From: Polyodon spathula
Taxonomy: Eukaryota; Chordata; Actinopteri; Acipenseriformes; Polyodontidae
DNA: 64,000 nt
Assembly: GCF_017654505.1 (NCBI RefSeq)
Contig: NC_054549.1
Location: 248,001-312,000 of the forward strand
Direction of reading: 5' to 3'
Below are positions 1-10,524 of the stretch, piece after piece. The stretch's first letter is position 1. Every line of letters begins with the position of its first letter. Below the pieces are notes generated by a model. The model was not told the DNA's origin, searched no databases, and saw nothing but the letters and a program-made list of their open reading frames with translations. Made by a program: the position numbers and the translations under genes.

Positions 1-160
1 TGTCTACTTTAGGGATGTAATTGTTTTGCGCATCTAGTACTACATTTTTGAAGAACAACCATCCTTCTTCTGTGGGTGTTTTCTCTATTTTACTCCAATC
101 TACTTCTGTTAGTCTTTGTTTCATACCTTGATAGTTTGCTTTTCTAAATGTTTTGAAGCT
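1..160 (-). mobile_element. CR1-like LINE fragment (ORF2, between endonuclease and RT)
   Basis: This stretch is nearly the same as 16554-16712, which lies inside the long CR1 copy at 14577-17470, in the same orientation. It corresponds to ORF2 sequence just downstream of the endonuclease domain. It runs off the left window edge and breaks at about 155-160, where an oppositely oriented CR1 3' end begins. Confidence 0.8.
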
Positions 161-262
161 GAAAAAAAGCTGCTTGATGAGATTCTGGGATCGATAAGCT
201 ACTAACAACCAAACGAGCAAGATGGGCCGAATGGCTTCCTCTCATTTGCAACATTTCTTCTG
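155..262 (+). mobile_element. CR1-like LINE 3' end fragment
   Basis: It matches the terminal coding part and 3' UTR seen at 40275-40370 (the part encoding [10 protein letters not shown] and the sequence after the stop). It lies head to head with the minus-strand CR1 piece at 1-160, so the junction reflects an inversion or a second insertion. Confidence 0.75.
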
Positions 263-274
263 TTCTTCTGTTCT

Positions 275-1890
275 TGTCACTGCCTAGGGCCCCGCACAGC
301 CTGAGACCAGCATTGAGGGGGAGTGAATGAGTAAATGAATGCATGCTGCTGCTATCCCATGCTTTATCTCTCCCAGTTAGCAGAGGGAAAACAGCATGGG
401 TTTGATTGGTTGAGCAGGACAGTGGCAGGACATGAGGAGAGTGTATATAAGGGGTTGCATGAGTGACAGCGAGAAGAGACTGCAGTGAAAGCAATAATAA
501 TAAAAGGGTTTATTATTTTGGAGGTGTCAGTTCTGGCTCCTAAAAGAAATGTTCTGTTTATTAGCAATAAATCATAAAATCAAGAATTCCACACTCTCCC
601 TGAGTCCTGCTTCATAAACCTGACAAAAAGTTACATTAGTGTACAGAAGCGGGATTATGGAGCACTTGCCTCAGAGCCTGCTGTCGGCCTGCGCCAGTGC
701 CTGGCCATACGAACCAGATTCCCCGTATAGAAGCTGGGCACGCTTGCAGCCGAATTATGTACTTGGCCAGGCGGGGGTACCCTGTCTCCCTGCCTGCCAC
801 GTAAGGGGACTTTGCCATGGTGGCCTTTGTCCGTGGCCTGACCCTGAATGCCCTGCGCCAACAGGTCCAGCTCGCTGCCTTAACCTCCCTAGAGCTTGCC
901 TTGGCCCACGCAGAATGGGTGGAGGCTGTGTTTGAGGAGGGTAAGCGTGACTAGACCTCTGGGGGAACACGTGAGAGAGGAGAGAACGGACCGACCACCC
1001 CAGGTCCACTGCACATCAAGCCCAGCCAGAAGAGAAGGAGACTGCAGACAGCCAGTCGCTCCTCCCTGGATCTCTAACCTCACCATCCTGGGGTTAGCTA
1101 ACCCTGGGGATGGGGATCTCAAGCACAATAGAAAGAAAGCAACGCTGATGTACAGGTAAGTAAGCTGGGCTGAGCTGAGTGGGGGATGGAGGGTGGTGAT
1201 GCTGGGACGCCAGAATCACTGTTGAGCCCTCTTGAGGTGTCGTGGGCTAGTCAACAAAACACAGAGGATGGAAGGTGCCCACTTGAAGACCCCAGAGATG
1301 TACCCTACTTAGCTCAATCCAAACGGTTGTCATGCTGATGCGCTGGGGAGACCGCACTGGGTTGATCCCCGGAGCCAGCATCGCAGCCGTTGTGTGTGCT
1401 GATGCGCTGGGGAGGCAAATTGAGCTGATCCCTGGAGCCAGCATTACACTTCAGAAATCAACACCAGACAGAAGGATATCTACACCATCAGATGGAAAAC
1501 AATGCAAATGGATGGAGATGCAGATAGATCACATTAGTTTATTGCAAAGCTACATCTTAGTTGGTGCTTATCAAAGCAGCATCTTAAGTCACTTCAAATA
1601 TGAAGTTTACAGAATCTACTCTCATGTAATGGAAATCGTCAGCAGTCAGCAGTCAGACCCCCCCCCCCCCCCCCCCCCCATCACCCCAGCCCGGGGCTGA
1701 GAGGTTTCCTCGACTTGCTCCAACAAAGGACCTGAACGTAGGTTGACCTTTCCCAGAAATAAAACCACTTTGCATCCAACTAAAGGGTTCATTATTTTGG
1801 TGGCGTGAAATCCGGGCCCTGAAAGGAATTTTGTTTATTAGCAATAAATCTTAAAATCGAGAATTCCACTCTCTCCCTGACAAAATCTTA
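275..1890 (+). mobile_element. Degraded LTR-retrotransposon-like unit (two LTR-like ends)
   Basis: A segment at about 505-625 (TTATTATTTTGG, then TTTATTAGCAATAAATC, then ACTCTCCCTGA) recurs in diverged form at about 1780-1885 in the same orientation. The left copy is preceded by a TATA-like box (TATATAAGG, about 445) and a polyadenylation-like AATAAAA, an order typical of LTRs. The roughly 1.1 kb between shows no gag or pol similarity that I recognise; its short open frames look non-coding. A poly-C run lies at about 1660-1679. LTR borders and target duplications could not be fixed. Confidence 0.4.
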
Positions 1891-2091
1891 CAGTATGTAT
1901 AAAGTTTGTTGTATAAAATAAATTATAAAATAAACTTGATTATACTGCATTTGTATTTTTAGCAGTAATAGCTCTAAAATGTATGTGTCTGCGAGCATAT
2001 CTGAATTTATTTTTAAATTCCATGATACCGCGATATGGAAATTATTAACGATCGATATTATTAACGATATCATATCAAAATATCAATATTG

Positions 2092-2130
2092 GTGCGTGCG
2101 TGCGTGTCTGTGTGTGTGTGCGTGTGTGCG

Positions 2131-2162
<32 letters not shown>

Positions 2163-2175
2163 CGTGCGTGCGTAC

Positions 2176-2210
<35 letters not shown>

Positions 2211-2345
2211 TGCGTGCGTGTGTGCGTACGTGTCTGTGTGTGTGTGTGTGTGCGCGTGCGTGTCTGTGTGTGTGTGTGTGTGTGCGTGTGTGTGTCTGTG
2301 AGCGTGCGTGCGTGCGTGTGTGTATGTGTGTGTCTCGGTGTCTGT
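2092..2345 (+). repeat. Interrupted (TG)n / TGCG microsatellite
   Basis: About 250 bp of TG dinucleotides interrupted by GCGTGCGT and TCTG variants. The open frames across it encode only Cys-Val repeats and are not genes. The AT-rich sequence before it (1890-2090) and the unique-looking sequence after it (2346-2797) show nothing I recognise. Confidence 0.95.
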
Positions 2346-2797
2346 CTGCAGGGATTGACTTCCTGTCTTGCTCTCTGTTCAGCCTCCTCGCTCAGTGAAA
2401 CTGTTTAATCAGGTACAGAGCTGTTAGTCCTAAAAAAATAATACAAACACCAAACACTTATGGTATAGCAATGTATTTAATATACATTTACTTAAATGTA
2501 CAGCTTTTTGTCGGATCACAAATTCACCTGCTTAGGACAGGTCTCCAAATAAACTATAGTATTTCTTTCACTCTGTACATACAGGTTCCACATTGTCCCC
2601 TAGATACTGGCTGTAGTTAACAGCAGCAGTGGATTACATTGATATGAAATGCAGCCGGCGATAGAGTGCAGTGCTGCTCAAAGCAGATTTAAATAGATAT
2701 TTCTTCCTGGTTGAAGCAAGAGAAGGAGTGGAGGGTTACACCCTCCCTATTGCAGAAGCTCAGCATAGTGATGTCTGAACAAGAGCAAAGCAGACAG

Positions 2798-2799
2798 GC

Positions 2800-2856
<57 letters not shown>
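2798..2856 (+). repeat. (GATA)n microsatellite
   Basis: About 14 TAGA units directly follow the stop codon of the minus-strand FBA gene, so they lie in its 3' UTR or just beyond. Confidence 0.95.
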
Positions 2857-2876
2857 GTACGTATTGTAGAGTTCCC

Positions 2877-5544
2877 TCATGGCTGCACTTCCACTGAGCT
2901 GTTTGTGACTCGAACCCCAAACCAGCCATCCCAGTACTTGATGTCCTGACCTCCGTGTTCAAAACTAACAAAGCGAACTCCAGGGCCATAACCCTCGAAG
3001 GTGTGCGTCATCTGTGGGACAGAGAGAGAGAAGAGGAGAGGAGAGGAGTGGAGAGGAGAGAAGAGGAAAGGAGCGGAGAGGAGAGGGAGGAGAAGTGGAG
3101 GAGGAGAGGGAAGAGAGGAGAGGAGAGAAGAGCAGAGAGGGGAGGGAGGAAAAGTGGAGGGGGAAAGAGAAGAAAGGAGAGAGAGAAAGAGGGAGGGAGG
3201 AGAGGGAGATGGAAAAGTGGAGGGGGAGAGAGAGGAGAGGAAGAGAAAGAGGAGAGGAGAGGGAGGAAAAGTAGAGGAGGAGAGAGAGGAGAGGGAGGAA
3301 AAGCTGAGGGGGAGAGAGATAGGAGAGAAGAGGAGACACACACACACTGACACTGACACACTGATACACACACACACTCTGACACTGACACACACACACG
3401 CACTGACATACACACCCTTTGACACACATTGACACACAACACACACACACACTGACATACAGCACACACACACATACACACAGACACTGACACAACACAC
3501 ACACACACACTGCTGACCTGGTTCCAGCTGCAGTCTGAGTTCTCCGGCTCCAAGGTCACAGGGTCTGGTTTGAATTCCTGGACTATCTCCTGGCTCTCGT
3601 TGAGCAGAGACACACATAGCTGGTAAGTGCAGCCGCAGTCTGAGCGCCCTGCATACCTACACAGCACAGAGAGGGAGGAGAGGGCAGTGACTCCCCCAGG
3701 AGAGAGGAGAGGGCAGTGAGGGAGGCAGAGAGAGAGGAGAGGGCAGTGAGGGAGGCAGGGAGATGGATTAGAGGGCAGTGAGGGAGGCAGGGAGAGAGAT
3801 TAGAGGGCAGTGAGGGAGGCAGGGAGAGAGATTAAAGGGCAGTGAGGGAGGCAGGGAGAGAGGAGAGGGCAGTGAGGGAGGCAGGGAGAGAGAAGAGGGT
3901 AGTGAGGGAGGCAGGGAAAGAGGAGAGGGCAGTGAGGGAGGCAGGGAGAGAGGAGAGGGCAGTGAGGGAGGCAGGGAGAGAGGAGAGGGCAGTGAGGGAG
4001 GCAGGGAGAGAGGAGAGGGCAGTGAGGGAGGCAGGGAGAGAGGAGAGGGCAGTGAGGGAGGCAGGGAGAGAGGAGAGGGTAGTGAGGGAGGCAGGGAGAG
4101 ATTAGAGGGCAGTGAGGGAGGCAGGGAGAGAGGAGAGGGCAGTGAGGGAGGCAGGGAGAGAGGAGAGGGCAGTGAGGGAGGCAGGGAGAGAGGAGAGGGC
4201 AGTGAGGGAGACAGGGAGAGAGGAGAGGGCAGTGAGGGAGGCAGGAAGAGAGGAGAGGGCAGTGAGGGAGGCAGGGAGAGAGGAGAGGTTAAGACACATC
4301 CTCACCAGTCTTGCACCATGATCTTGGGCTGCACCGTGTCCAGCAGCTCCTCGGAGCAGCCCTCAGCTCGCAGGTCCACCAGCTGCTTCTTCAGACACAG
4401 CCTGCAGAGCACAGAGAGGCAGTTAGGAGTCTCTAACGACAGAGAGACAGAAGGGCTGGGTATGAGGAGGCTCCCCAGGGGTACACTAGTATATTGAAGG
4501 AGTAGAGGGTTGGCGGCCCAGTAGGAGACAGAGAGCTGGGAGTTGGGAGCTGGGAGGAGGGAGCTAGGAGTAGAGAGTAGGGAGCTGAGAGTAAGGAACT
4601 CGCTCATACTCAAAGGACGTAGCAAAGTAGCTCTGGACCGTCTCGTCTGGGAATTCCTTCCCACAATCCCCTGGGAGCTCCTCCACACGCCACTGACAGC
4701 CACCATTTTCTGTGATCTCCCAACCTTCTAACTGCTCTGTGAAAAAGGAGAGAGAGAGAGTCAATTTAACTGTATATCAATACTACCCCAGACTTCAAAC
4801 TGCTCTGTGAGGGAAGGGGAGAGAGGGAGTCAATTAAACTGTATATCAATACCCCAGCCTTCAAACTGCTCTGTGAGGGAGGTGGAGGGGTGGAAGAGAA
4901 ATAGAGAGAGGGATATTTATCTTTATCGATATCCCACAGCCCTCACACTGCTCTGTGAGAGAGGGAGAGGGAGAGGGAGAGGGAGAGGGGTAGAGGGGTA
5001 GAGGAGAGACAGAGAGAGGGATATCCCTCTTTATAGAAATCCCACAGCCATCAAACTGCTCTGTGAGAGATGGAGAGAGAGAGGGAGAGAGGGGGAGTGG
5101 TGGAAGAGAGACAGAGAGAGGGATATCCCTCTTTATAGATATCCCACATCCCTCAAACTGCTCTTCCGGGCTTTACAAATCTCACAGTGGGGAGAAACAC
5201 GTGCAGTAAAAAGCAAAGTAAAAGACAACTCTATCAGCACAGCATGACAGAAGCATGCAGACAGACCCCCAGGGAAGCAGGCTGAAGGGAGTGCATTGTA
5301 AAAGAGTACGGAAGAGGAAACAGCAGGGACTACTGGACAGCGAGGAAACTGCACCAAATGAACATCAAAACTAAAGCTGAATCACAGCAAGCAGTCACCA
5401 CAGCCATGACAGCATCATTGAGTAAAAGCACAGGCAGGGAAGCTGGGGATGCAAACCTGCTCCGTGGGGGTTCTGAATGAGATTCCTCTTCTCCAGAGAC
5501 AGCAGCTCTGCAACCATCTCCTCGCTGAGCTCAGACATCCTCAT
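2877..5544 (-). CDS. FBA-domain protein, FBXO2/NCCRP1-like, without F-box
   Basis: Predicted CDS: complement(join(2877..3011, 3518..3656, 4306..4401, 4610..4736, 5457..5544)), 194 aa, all phases consistent (1,2,2,0). The FBA domain fills most of the product: RNLIQNPHG at the start, WRVEELPGD and YFATSFE in exon 2, DLRAEGCSEELLD in exon 3, and YGPGVRFVSFEHGGQD...YWDGWFGVRVTNSS at the end. In FBXO2-type proteins this beta-sandwich binds N-glycans of glycoproteins, and the Tyr-Trp pair near the C terminus belongs to the known sugar site. The N terminus is only about 20 residues (MRMSELSEEMVAELLSLEK) and I see no F-box upstream, so it may act like F-box-less NCCRP1, be truncated, or have an unrecognised upstream exon. 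Start chosen as the first ATG after a possible acceptor; ATG 5538 is an alternative. It is divergent from the F-box gene at 10525. Confidence 0.8.
3015..3512 (+). repeat. Purine-rich (GGAGA)n tract followed by (CA)n-rich tract
   Basis: The last intron of the minus-strand FBA gene is almost wholly simple sequence: a GA-rich tract (3015-3335) and then CACA/CTGACA repeats (3336-3512). On the gene strand the purine tract reads as a 300-nt polypyrimidine run ending at the acceptor of the last exon. Confidence 0.9.
3664..4290 (+). repeat. 30-bp minisatellite, about 20 units
   Basis: The unit is AGTGAGGGAGGCAGGGAGAG plus AGGAGAGGGC, and units are highly alike. It fills the intron between the FBA exons at 3518-3656 and 4306-4401. 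The 30-bp period keeps a frame open, giving a false Arg/Glu-rich frame. Confidence 0.95.
4737..5165 (-). repeat. Tandem repeats copying a 3' splice site and exon start
   Basis: In the intron just upstream of FBA exon 2 (4610-4736) the acceptor-plus-exon-start motif (gene strand: CTCACAG followed by AGCAGTTTGAAGG) recurs at about 4793-4812, 4858-4877, 4939-4958 and 5050-5069, with a partial copy near 5152-5163. Units are 60-110 bp, spaced by GA-rich and GATATCCCTCTTTATAGA segments. Confidence 0.75.
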
Positions 5545-5639
5545 GCAGGGACCTGCTGCTAAATAAAGGGTTAAAACTAGATCCACAGGGACTGCTTATT
5601 AATGTAGCATTGAAATCTACAGATCATAATACTGACCAG

Positions 5640-6316
5640 AGAGGCTGTGTCCACAGCACTGCATTACCACACATGATCACCCCCTGCTCACCCCTCAGAC
5701 TGCATTACCACACATGATCCCTGCTCACCCCAGACTGCATTACCACACATGATCCCTGCTCACCCCAGACTGCATTACCACACATGATCCCTGCTCACCC
5801 CAGACGGCATTACCACACATGATCCCTGCTCACCCCTCAGACTGCATTACCACACAAGATCCCTGCTCACCCCTCAGACTGCATTACCACACATGATCCC
5901 TGCTCACCCCAGACTGCATTACCAGACATGATCCCTGCTCACCCCAGACTGCATTACCACACATGATCCCTGCTCACCCATCAGACTGCATTACCACACA
6001 TGATCCCTGCTCACCCTAGACTGCATTACCACACATGATCCCTGCTCACCCCAGATTGCATTACCACACATGATCCCTGCTCACCTCAGACTGCATTACC
6101 AGACATGATCCCTGCTCACCCCAGACTGCATTATCCACACATGATCCCTGCTCACCCCAGATTGCATTACCACACATGATCCCTGCTCACCTCAGACTGC
6201 ATTACCAGACATGATCCCTGCTCACCCCAGACTGCATTATCCACACATGATCCCTGCTCACCTCAGACTGCATTACCACACATGATCCCTCTCTGCTCAC
6301 CCCTCAGACTGCATTA
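5640..6316 (+). repeat. 36-bp minisatellite, left part
   Basis: The unit is CAGACTGCATTACCACACAT then GATCCCTGCTCACCC, with small length variants, in about 19 copies. It stops abruptly at a CR1 insertion and resumes at about 7615-7740. Confidence 0.9.
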
Positions 6317-7614
6317 CATAAGAACATAAGAAAGTTTACAAATGAGAGAAGGCCATTCGGCCCATCTTGCTCGTTTGGTTGTTAGTAGCCTATTGATCCC
6401 AAAATCTCATCAAGCAGCTTCTTGAAGGATCCCAGGGTGTCAGCTTCAACAACAGTACTGGGGAGTTGTTCCAGACCCTCACGATTCTCTGTATAAAAAA
6501 GTGCCTCCTATTTTCTGTTCTGAGTGCCGCTTTGTCTAATCTCCATTTGTGACCCCTGGTCCTTGTTTCTTTTTTCAGGTTGAAAAAGTCCCTTGTGTCG
6601 ACACTGTCAATACCTTAGAATTTTGAATGCTTGAATTAGGTCGCCGCGTAGTCTTCTTTGTTCAAGACTGAACAGATTCAATTCTTTTAGCCTGTCTGCA
6701 TAGGACATGCCTTTTAAACCCGAAATAATTCTGGTCGCTCTTCTTTGCACTCTTTCTAGAGCAGCAATATCCTTTTTGTAGCGAGGTGACCAGAACTGAA
6801 CACAATATTCAAGATGAGGTCTTACTAATGCATTGTACAGTTTTAACATTACTTCCCTTGATTTAAATTCAACACTGTTCACAATGTATCCGAGCATCTT
6901 GTTGGCCTTTTTTATAGCTTCCCCACATTGTCTAGATGAAGATATTTCTGAGTCAACATAAACTCCTAGGTCTTTTTCATAGATTCCTTCTTCAATTTCA
7001 GTATCTCCCATGATATTTATAATGCACATTTGTATTTCCTGCGTGCAGTACCTTACACTTTTCTCTATTAAATGTCATTTGCCATGTAAATGACAAAAGA
7101 AACAAAAAGAAACAAGGACCAGGAGTCACAAATGGAGTTTAGAAAAAGGGGCATTCAGAACAGAAAATAGGAGACACTTTTTTACACAGAGAATTGTGAG
7201 GGTCTGGAATCAACTCCCCAGTAATGTTGTTGAAGCTGACACCCTGGGATCCTTCAAGAAGCTGCTTGATGAGATTTTGGGATCAATAAGCTACTAACAA
7301 CCAAACGAGCAAGATGGGCCGAATGGCCTCCTCTCGTTTGTAAACTTTCTTATGTTCTTATGTGTCTGCCCAGTTCTGAATCTTGTCTAGATCATTTTGA
7401 ATGACCTTTGCTGCTGCAACAGTGTTTGCCACCCCTCCTATTTTTCTGTCGTCTGCAAATTTAACAAGTTTGCTTACTATACCAGAATAATGTAGATCAG
7501 GAATAGCAGAGGACCTCATACTGATCCCTGTGGTACTCCACTGGTTACCTCCCTCCATTCTAAGGTTTCCTTAAAACCATGCTGACCGTCTCCCAGGATA
7601 CTGTTACCATATAG
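6317..7614 (-). mobile_element. 5'-truncated CR1-like LINE inserted in the minisatellite
   Basis: The 3' tail (ATAAGAAC repeats on the plus strand) starts at 6317. The reading on the minus strand gives the typical CR1 RT C terminus ([49 protein letters not shown]). The copy is interrupted at 7087-7361 by another CR1 piece and continues at 7362 with sequence matching 15358 onwards of the long copy. Frames are broken. Confidence 0.85.
7087..7361 (+). mobile_element. Short CR1 3' end nested in another CR1 copy
   Basis: About 275 bp of CR1 3' terminal sequence on the plus strand, ending in TTCTTATGTTCTTATG. It splits the minus-strand CR1 between CCATGT and GTCTGCCC; the undisturbed joint is visible at 15352-15366 and 21270-21280. 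Confidence 0.85.
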
Positions 7615-7740
7615 GTAACCACACATGATCATTACCACACATGAACCCTGCTCACCTCTCAGACTGCATTACCACACATGATCCCTGCTCACCCCAGACT
7701 GCATTACCACACATGGTCCCTCCCTGATCACCCCTCAGTC
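7615..7740 (+). repeat. 36-bp minisatellite, right part
   Basis: Continuation of the array at 5640-6316 on the other side of the CR1 insertion, with three or four units that include a shortened one. Confidence 0.85.
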
Positions 7741-8540
7741 TGCTATGCAGAGCACAGACACAGCTGCTGCTAGGAGTACTGAGGTTTTAAATAAAGATTA
7801 TTGAAGTGAGAGAACTTGACCTGTAGCAGAAACAGCACCATCACGCTTACTGACACCAAAAACAAAATCTAAAATCAATCTTTGATTCCCAGCAACTCGT
7901 TCCCAGTTTAGAGGCCCCACCATGCCAGTGGCTCAGTGTACTCACCCTTTGGGGTTTAAAACCAGATCTCCAGCTCTCAGTAAACACTGAAGCAAAAAGC
8001 AAGCCCACAGCAGTGACACAGTGAGACTGAGCTGTTTGCTTGTGCTCTGGAAGTGCATCGATGGTCTGTGTTATGAGAGGGCACTGGCTACACCCACCCT
8101 CCCTCCCTCCCTCCCTCCCCCCCCCCCTCTCTCACCGCAGAGCAGGGATTGCAGACACTGCACTCTCCAGAGCTTCTCTGCAGTGTTTCTCTCAAAGGGA
8201 CAGAGTGGACGTTGGGAGCTGGGTTGCACACTCTCATCGGCAAGGCCCCCTGGGTCACACTGCCAGGAATAACCCCTCTGGTTGTGCCTCTTCCTGGTTT
8301 GGGTCTGGTCTCTCACAAACTATTGCAATGGTGTGTGGGCCGGCCGGGGCAGGGTGCATCATGCACATAGAAATCCCCTCCAGTTCTCAACAGGTACCCG
8401 TATTGAATCAGAAACCTCTAGATATTACATGCTGTGTGTGTGTGTGTGTGTATCATGTATATCAAAAGTGTATCACTTTTTTCCACTGTATATCATGTAT
8501 TATGTATTTCTCTATTTGAAGTATTATGGATTTTCTTGTA
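7741..8540. other. Intergenic stretch between the divergent FBA genes
   Basis: No gene is supported. It holds a CCCTCCCT run with poly-C (8096-8128) and a short GT run (8432-8450). Promoter and leader exon of the minus-strand FBA gene may lie here, but I cannot place them. Confidence 0.5.
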
Positions 8541-8627
8541 TTTATTGCATCTTGTAAAGCGCTTTGTGATGGTGTTCCACTATGAAGGCGCTATATACAA
8601 TAAAGATTGATTAATTGATTGTGTGTG
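8541..8627 (+). mobile_element. LINE/SINE 3' tail with GATTGATT repeat
   Basis: The motif AAAGCGCTTTGTGATGG, then CCACTATGAAGGCGCTATAT and an AATAAAGATTGATTAATTGATT tail, is the familiar 3' end of fish L2-related LINE/SINE families. A second copy lies at 13500-13622. Confidence 0.6.
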
Positions 8628-8763
8628 TGCGTGTGTGTGTGTGGGCAGGTAATTTGCAGACAAATTGAGAAAATGTCCCCACAAAGACAGTAACTCCTGA
8701 AAAAACAGCATTGTGGGAACGGCCACACTTCGTAAAACACTTTTTCTAGAACTATATATGCCG

Positions 8764-8786
8764 TCAAAAAAAAAAAAAAAAAAAAA
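8764..8786 (+). repeat. Poly-A run
   Basis: A run of about 22 adenines in intergenic sequence. Confidence 0.9.
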
Positions 8787-8919
8787 AGTGCCAAAATATT
8801 GAGTTTGTTGTCGACTTTCACCCTGTGTGGAGTTTTGTCTGACTGGAATTAGAAACAGTAAATAAAAATATAGTGAGAGTGAATGAGAAGCCCCCACAAA
8901 TACAGGAATTTAAACCTGT

Positions 8920-8937
8920 GTGTCAGTGTGTGTGTTA

Positions 8938-8989
<52 letters not shown>

Positions 8990-9057
8990 GTCAGTATGTG
9001 AGTGTGTGTGTGTGTGTGTGTTAGTCAGTATGTGAGTGTGTGTGTGTAGTGAGTGTT

Positions 9058-9102
<45 letters not shown>

Positions 9103-9285
9103 GTTAGTCAGTATGTGAGTGTGTGTGTGTGTGTGTTAGTCAGTATGTGAGTGTGTGTGTGTAGTGAAGTGTTAGTCAGTATGTGAGTGTGTGTTAGTCA
9201 GTATGTGTAGTGTAGTGTTAGTCAGTGTGTGTGTGTGTAGTGTAGTGTTAGCCAGTATGTGTGTGTGTGTGTGTAGTGTTAGTGT
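8920..9285 (+). repeat. (GT)n blocks with TTAGTCAGTATGTGAGT spacers
   Basis: Perfect GT runs alternate with a repeated spacer TTAGTCAGTATGTGAG, so this is a compound higher-order array of about 365 bp. Confidence 0.9.
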
Positions 9286-9845
9286 TAGCAGAAAGAGGAG
9301 GGGGCGGAAGGCGGGCTGTATATCTCTGAGTGAAACACACTCATTTCACTTCACTTTCACCCCCGATGCATTCCAGTTAACGATGCTTTCATTCTTGATC
9401 ACAGAGGTTACAAAACTAACAGAAAGTGAAATCGCACAAACCACGTGAGCTTCTTTCTTGGTGTGGAGCGACGCCTCAGAGCTCGCAGTGAAATTGTGAA
9501 GCCGATCCTTTCCTGCGCAGCCTGCGGGTTCAAACTGGCTGAGATGAAACAGCAAGTTTGTTATTATGCTTACTACTAGCTGCCGCGCAGGGACTGGGCT
9601 ATACAGTGCGCTGGGAGGGACTGGGAGAGATTAGACAAGGATGAAGACGTATGACCTAAGAAGTAGCCGTACATGACTTTGTCATTTACTGTGTATATTA
9701 ACATAGAGCATCGGTGTTCCGACTGGAAAAGAAAGTGTAACCCAATCTCTCTTCACTTCTCGTTGGGTACGACGGTCTGGAAGAAGAATGGGCCAATCAC
9801 AGGGAAAGAAGGAAAGCTACGCAGGGAAGCCGGAAGGAACGGTAA
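9286..9845 (+). promoter_or_regulatory. Putative promoter and non-coding leader exon of F-box gene
   Basis: This is the only relatively CpG-containing stretch upstream of the plus-strand F-box gene. It has a GC-box-like GGGGGCGG (about 9300) and a good donor at 9842 (ACG followed by GTAAGG). The first coding exon has an acceptor before its ATG (CTCTGCAG at 10508-10515), which requires an upstream leader exon; one ending at 9841 would fit. Transcription start is not determined. Confidence 0.4.
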
Positions 9846-10344
9846 GGTAATACAGTGGCCATTATCCTTGCGGTTAATTGGTTTATTTTTAATTAAAGCG
9901 GGGGGGTGTTTAGCAGGACACGTCACATTTGGACGGGTCGTATTCGAGTGTGACAGGGGTATGGTTATTGTTTGCGAGTAACCGGTCAGCTACGCGATTT
10001 GCGCTTCGTTTCTAACTTGAATTTTACGCATAAAACAATTCAGCTACTTCCGTGTTATAGTCGTTGTAGAGCTCCTTGAATCCTGTCTAGTGTTCACTTC
10101 GTTAGTGAGCTCACAGACAGTGTCGGTGTCTTTTAGGTCATACAAATAACGACAAGAGGTATAAACAGCTTTGCACAGAGGTCTGTTCTTGAGAAAGTCA
10201 GAACTGAGAATGAATACAGTTCCTGTTGTAGAGCTGTACTCTAAAGGGCGTGTTAAGGGTTCATATTTACTGCCTGTGTGAACACAAGGGTGCTGCACTT
10301 ACCACTAGATATCCTTATTGTCCTGTACTAAAAGATAAAAGAAA

Positions 10345-10449
<105 letters not shown>

Positions 10450-10524
10450 TGTCTTATTTCTGGATGTATAGTAATTGTTTGGAATTATTTTATTCTCCCT
10501 CTCTCCTCTCTGCAGCCTGGCAGT

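Noticed and set aside
639..1159. Small proteins in the LTR-like internal region
   Set aside because: Frames under 125 codons with no recognised motif and overlapping on both strands.
3008..3667. Frames of 181-246 codons through the FBA last intron
   Set aside because: They combine real exon ends with Ser/Pro/Cys-Val stretches from GA and CA simple repeats; splice sites give a clean FBA join instead.
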